From: Pseudomonadota bacterium
GTDB taxonomy: Bacteria; Pseudomonadota; Alphaproteobacteria; Rhizobiales; Hyphomicrobiaceae
NCBI GenBank assembly: GCA_023428365.1
Contig: JAEYYQ010000300.1
Location: 1 to 7,178, forward strand
DNA: 7,178 nt
Reading direction: 5' to 3'
The notes beneath the pieces were generated by a model. The model was given only the letters and a program-made list of their open reading frames with translations. It ran no database searches and was not told the DNA's origin. Positions 6,179 through 7,178 of this stretch are shown in pieces. The position numbers were made by a program, and so were the translations under genes. Numbering within the stretch: position 1 is the first letter of the stretch; each line of letters starts with the position of its first letter.

Positions 6179-7178
6179 AGCGCGTCTTTTTTTATGTGCA
6201 GCATTTGCTCGGGATCGGTCACGTATTCCGAGCGCTGCGGATTGCGCGAGGATTGCGGGAGGCCGGCTTCGCCGTTGATCTTGTGCTTGGCGGTGTGCCG
6301 GTATCCGGGCTGGACCTCAGCGACTTCAATGTCATTCAACTGCTGCCGCTGAAAGCTGGTCCGCAGGGCTTTTCCGAGTTGGTGACAGCCACCGGAGAGC
6401 CAGCCGATGCAACGATCAAGGCGCATCGCGAAACCCAATTGCTTGCCGCCTATGCCGAATGCCGGCCGGATGTCGTGCTGATCGAGGCATTTCCGTTTGG
6501 GCGTCGGCAGGTGCGGTTTGAGTTGATGCCGTTCCTGCAGGCGATCCATGCGTCGTCGCCACGGCCGCGTGTGTTCTCATCGATCCGCGACATTCTTCAG
6601 GAAAGCCGCAAACCGGAACGCGCGCGCGAGACCGTCGACGCGCTGCAGCGTTATTTCGATGGCGTGATCGTCCATGGCGATCCTCGGCTGGCGCGGCTGG
6701 AGGAAACCTTTCCGCTCACATCAGAGATCGCGCAGATGCTGCATTACTCCGGTATCGTTGCACCGCAGATGCCGTCGCCGGATGTGTCGCCGAGCCATGT
6801 GGCGGACGTTGTCATTTCTGCTGGAGGCGGTGCGGTTGGCGCTGGGCTGATCGAAGCTGCAATCGCAGCAAAGCCACTGACGTCCCTGCCGTCGTCGCGA
6901 TGGCTGGCGGTGACGGGGCCGTATATCGAGGACTCCACGTTCGACAGGCTGGCGTTGTTGGGACAGGCGGCGGACGTAACGGTCGAACGCTTTGTTCCCG
7001 ATCTGACATCCGTTCTCACGCATGCGCGGCTGTCCGTTTCGCAGGCTGGATACAACACGGTCGCGGACGTTCTGGTCGCGGGATGCAAGTCGGTATTTAT
7101 TCCGTTCGCGCGCGGCGGGGAAACCGAACAGACGCGTCGCGCGCACTTGCTTCGGGAGCAAGGGGTCGGAATAACGCT
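6175..7178 (+). CDS. Second MurG-like COG4671-type glycosyltransferase, 3'-truncated
   Basis: An open frame of 334 codons from GTG 6175 runs past the window end without a stop. The start overlaps the GT4 stop and has GGAAG (6163-6167) 7 nt upstream. The product begins MKRVFFYVQHLLGIGHVFRA, with the GxGH loop at 13-16. It matches the first glycosyltransferase of the operon in block order: SIRDILQE (136-143), DGVIVHG (162-168), ISAGGGAVG (214-222), SQAGYNTVAD (289-298) and PFARGGETEQTRRA near the end. It is therefore a paralogue of that protein, not a copy; identity is low outside these blocks. It differs in the donor domain: the acidic residue after GYNT is Asp 298 where the paralogue has Glu 317, and the glycine-rich loop lacks the DGG. 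It could use another donor or acceptor, or add the next sugar of the same glycan. Judging by the 412-residue paralogue, perhaps 40-80 residues are missing. Confidence 0.9.
   Translation, partial: MKRVFFYVQHLLGIGHVFRALRIARGLREAGFAVDLVLGGVPVSGLDLSDFNVIQLLPLKAGPQGFSELVTATGEPADATIKAHRETQLLAAYAECRPDVVLIEAFPFGRRQVRFELMPFLQAIHASSPRPRVFSSIRDILQESRKPERARETVDALQRYFDGVIVHGDPRLARLEETFPLTSEIAQMLHYSGIVAPQMPSPDVSPSHVADVVISAGGGAVGAGLIEAAIAAKPLTSLPSSRWLAVTGPYIEDSTFDRLALLGQAADVTVERFVPDLTSVLTHARLSVSQAGYNTVADVLVAGCKSVFIPFARGGETEQTRRAHLLREQGVGIT

Overview
The window is a gene-dense, single-strand stretch of roughly 60% G+C DNA. All six supported genes lie on the + strand. Codon usage, the type of peptide-class ABC transporter and the glycosyltransferase families suggest an alphaproteobacterium. 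A Hyphomicrobiales member resembling Bradyrhizobium, Afipia or Rhodopseudomonas is my best guess, made from protein resemblance by eye and not from any search.

Region 1 (1-3496) is the distal part of an ABC importer operon of the peptide/oligopeptide class (SBP_bac_5 with DppB/OppB-like and DppC/OppC-like permeases). The window opens inside the substrate-binding protein, so its signal peptide and N-terminal lobe are missing. Two inner-membrane permeases follow, with a 2-nt gap and then a 4-bp ATGA overlap, so the three genes are almost certainly co-transcribed. No ATPase gene is present in the window. The substrate cannot be told from sequence: this class carries peptides, but in rhizobia it also carries oligosaccharides.

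Region 2 (3497-3653) is a 157-nt gap, the only sizeable non-coding stretch. It has no convincing terminator or sigma-70 promoter. It does contain a strong Shine-Dalgarno-like AGGAGGGG with no ordinary start codon after it, and a short ATGCA-gg-TGCAT palindrome just upstream.

Region 3 (3654-7178) is a tightly packed glycosyltransferase operon. It holds a MurG-like GT-B protein of the COG4671 type, a GT4-family glycosyltransferase resembling colanic-acid WcaL, and a second, divergent COG4671-type protein that runs off the window end. The second and third genes start with non-ATG codons, and the junctions are overlapping or nearly so. The three enzymes probably add successive sugars to one surface or secreted glycan, but neither donor nor acceptor can be read from the sequence. 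The operon continues beyond the window.

I see no RNA genes, mobile elements, CRISPR arrays or substantial repeats. The most notable features are the pair of related GT-B proteins bracketing a GT4 enzyme, the divergent active-site region of the second paralogue, and the odd leader in front of the operon.
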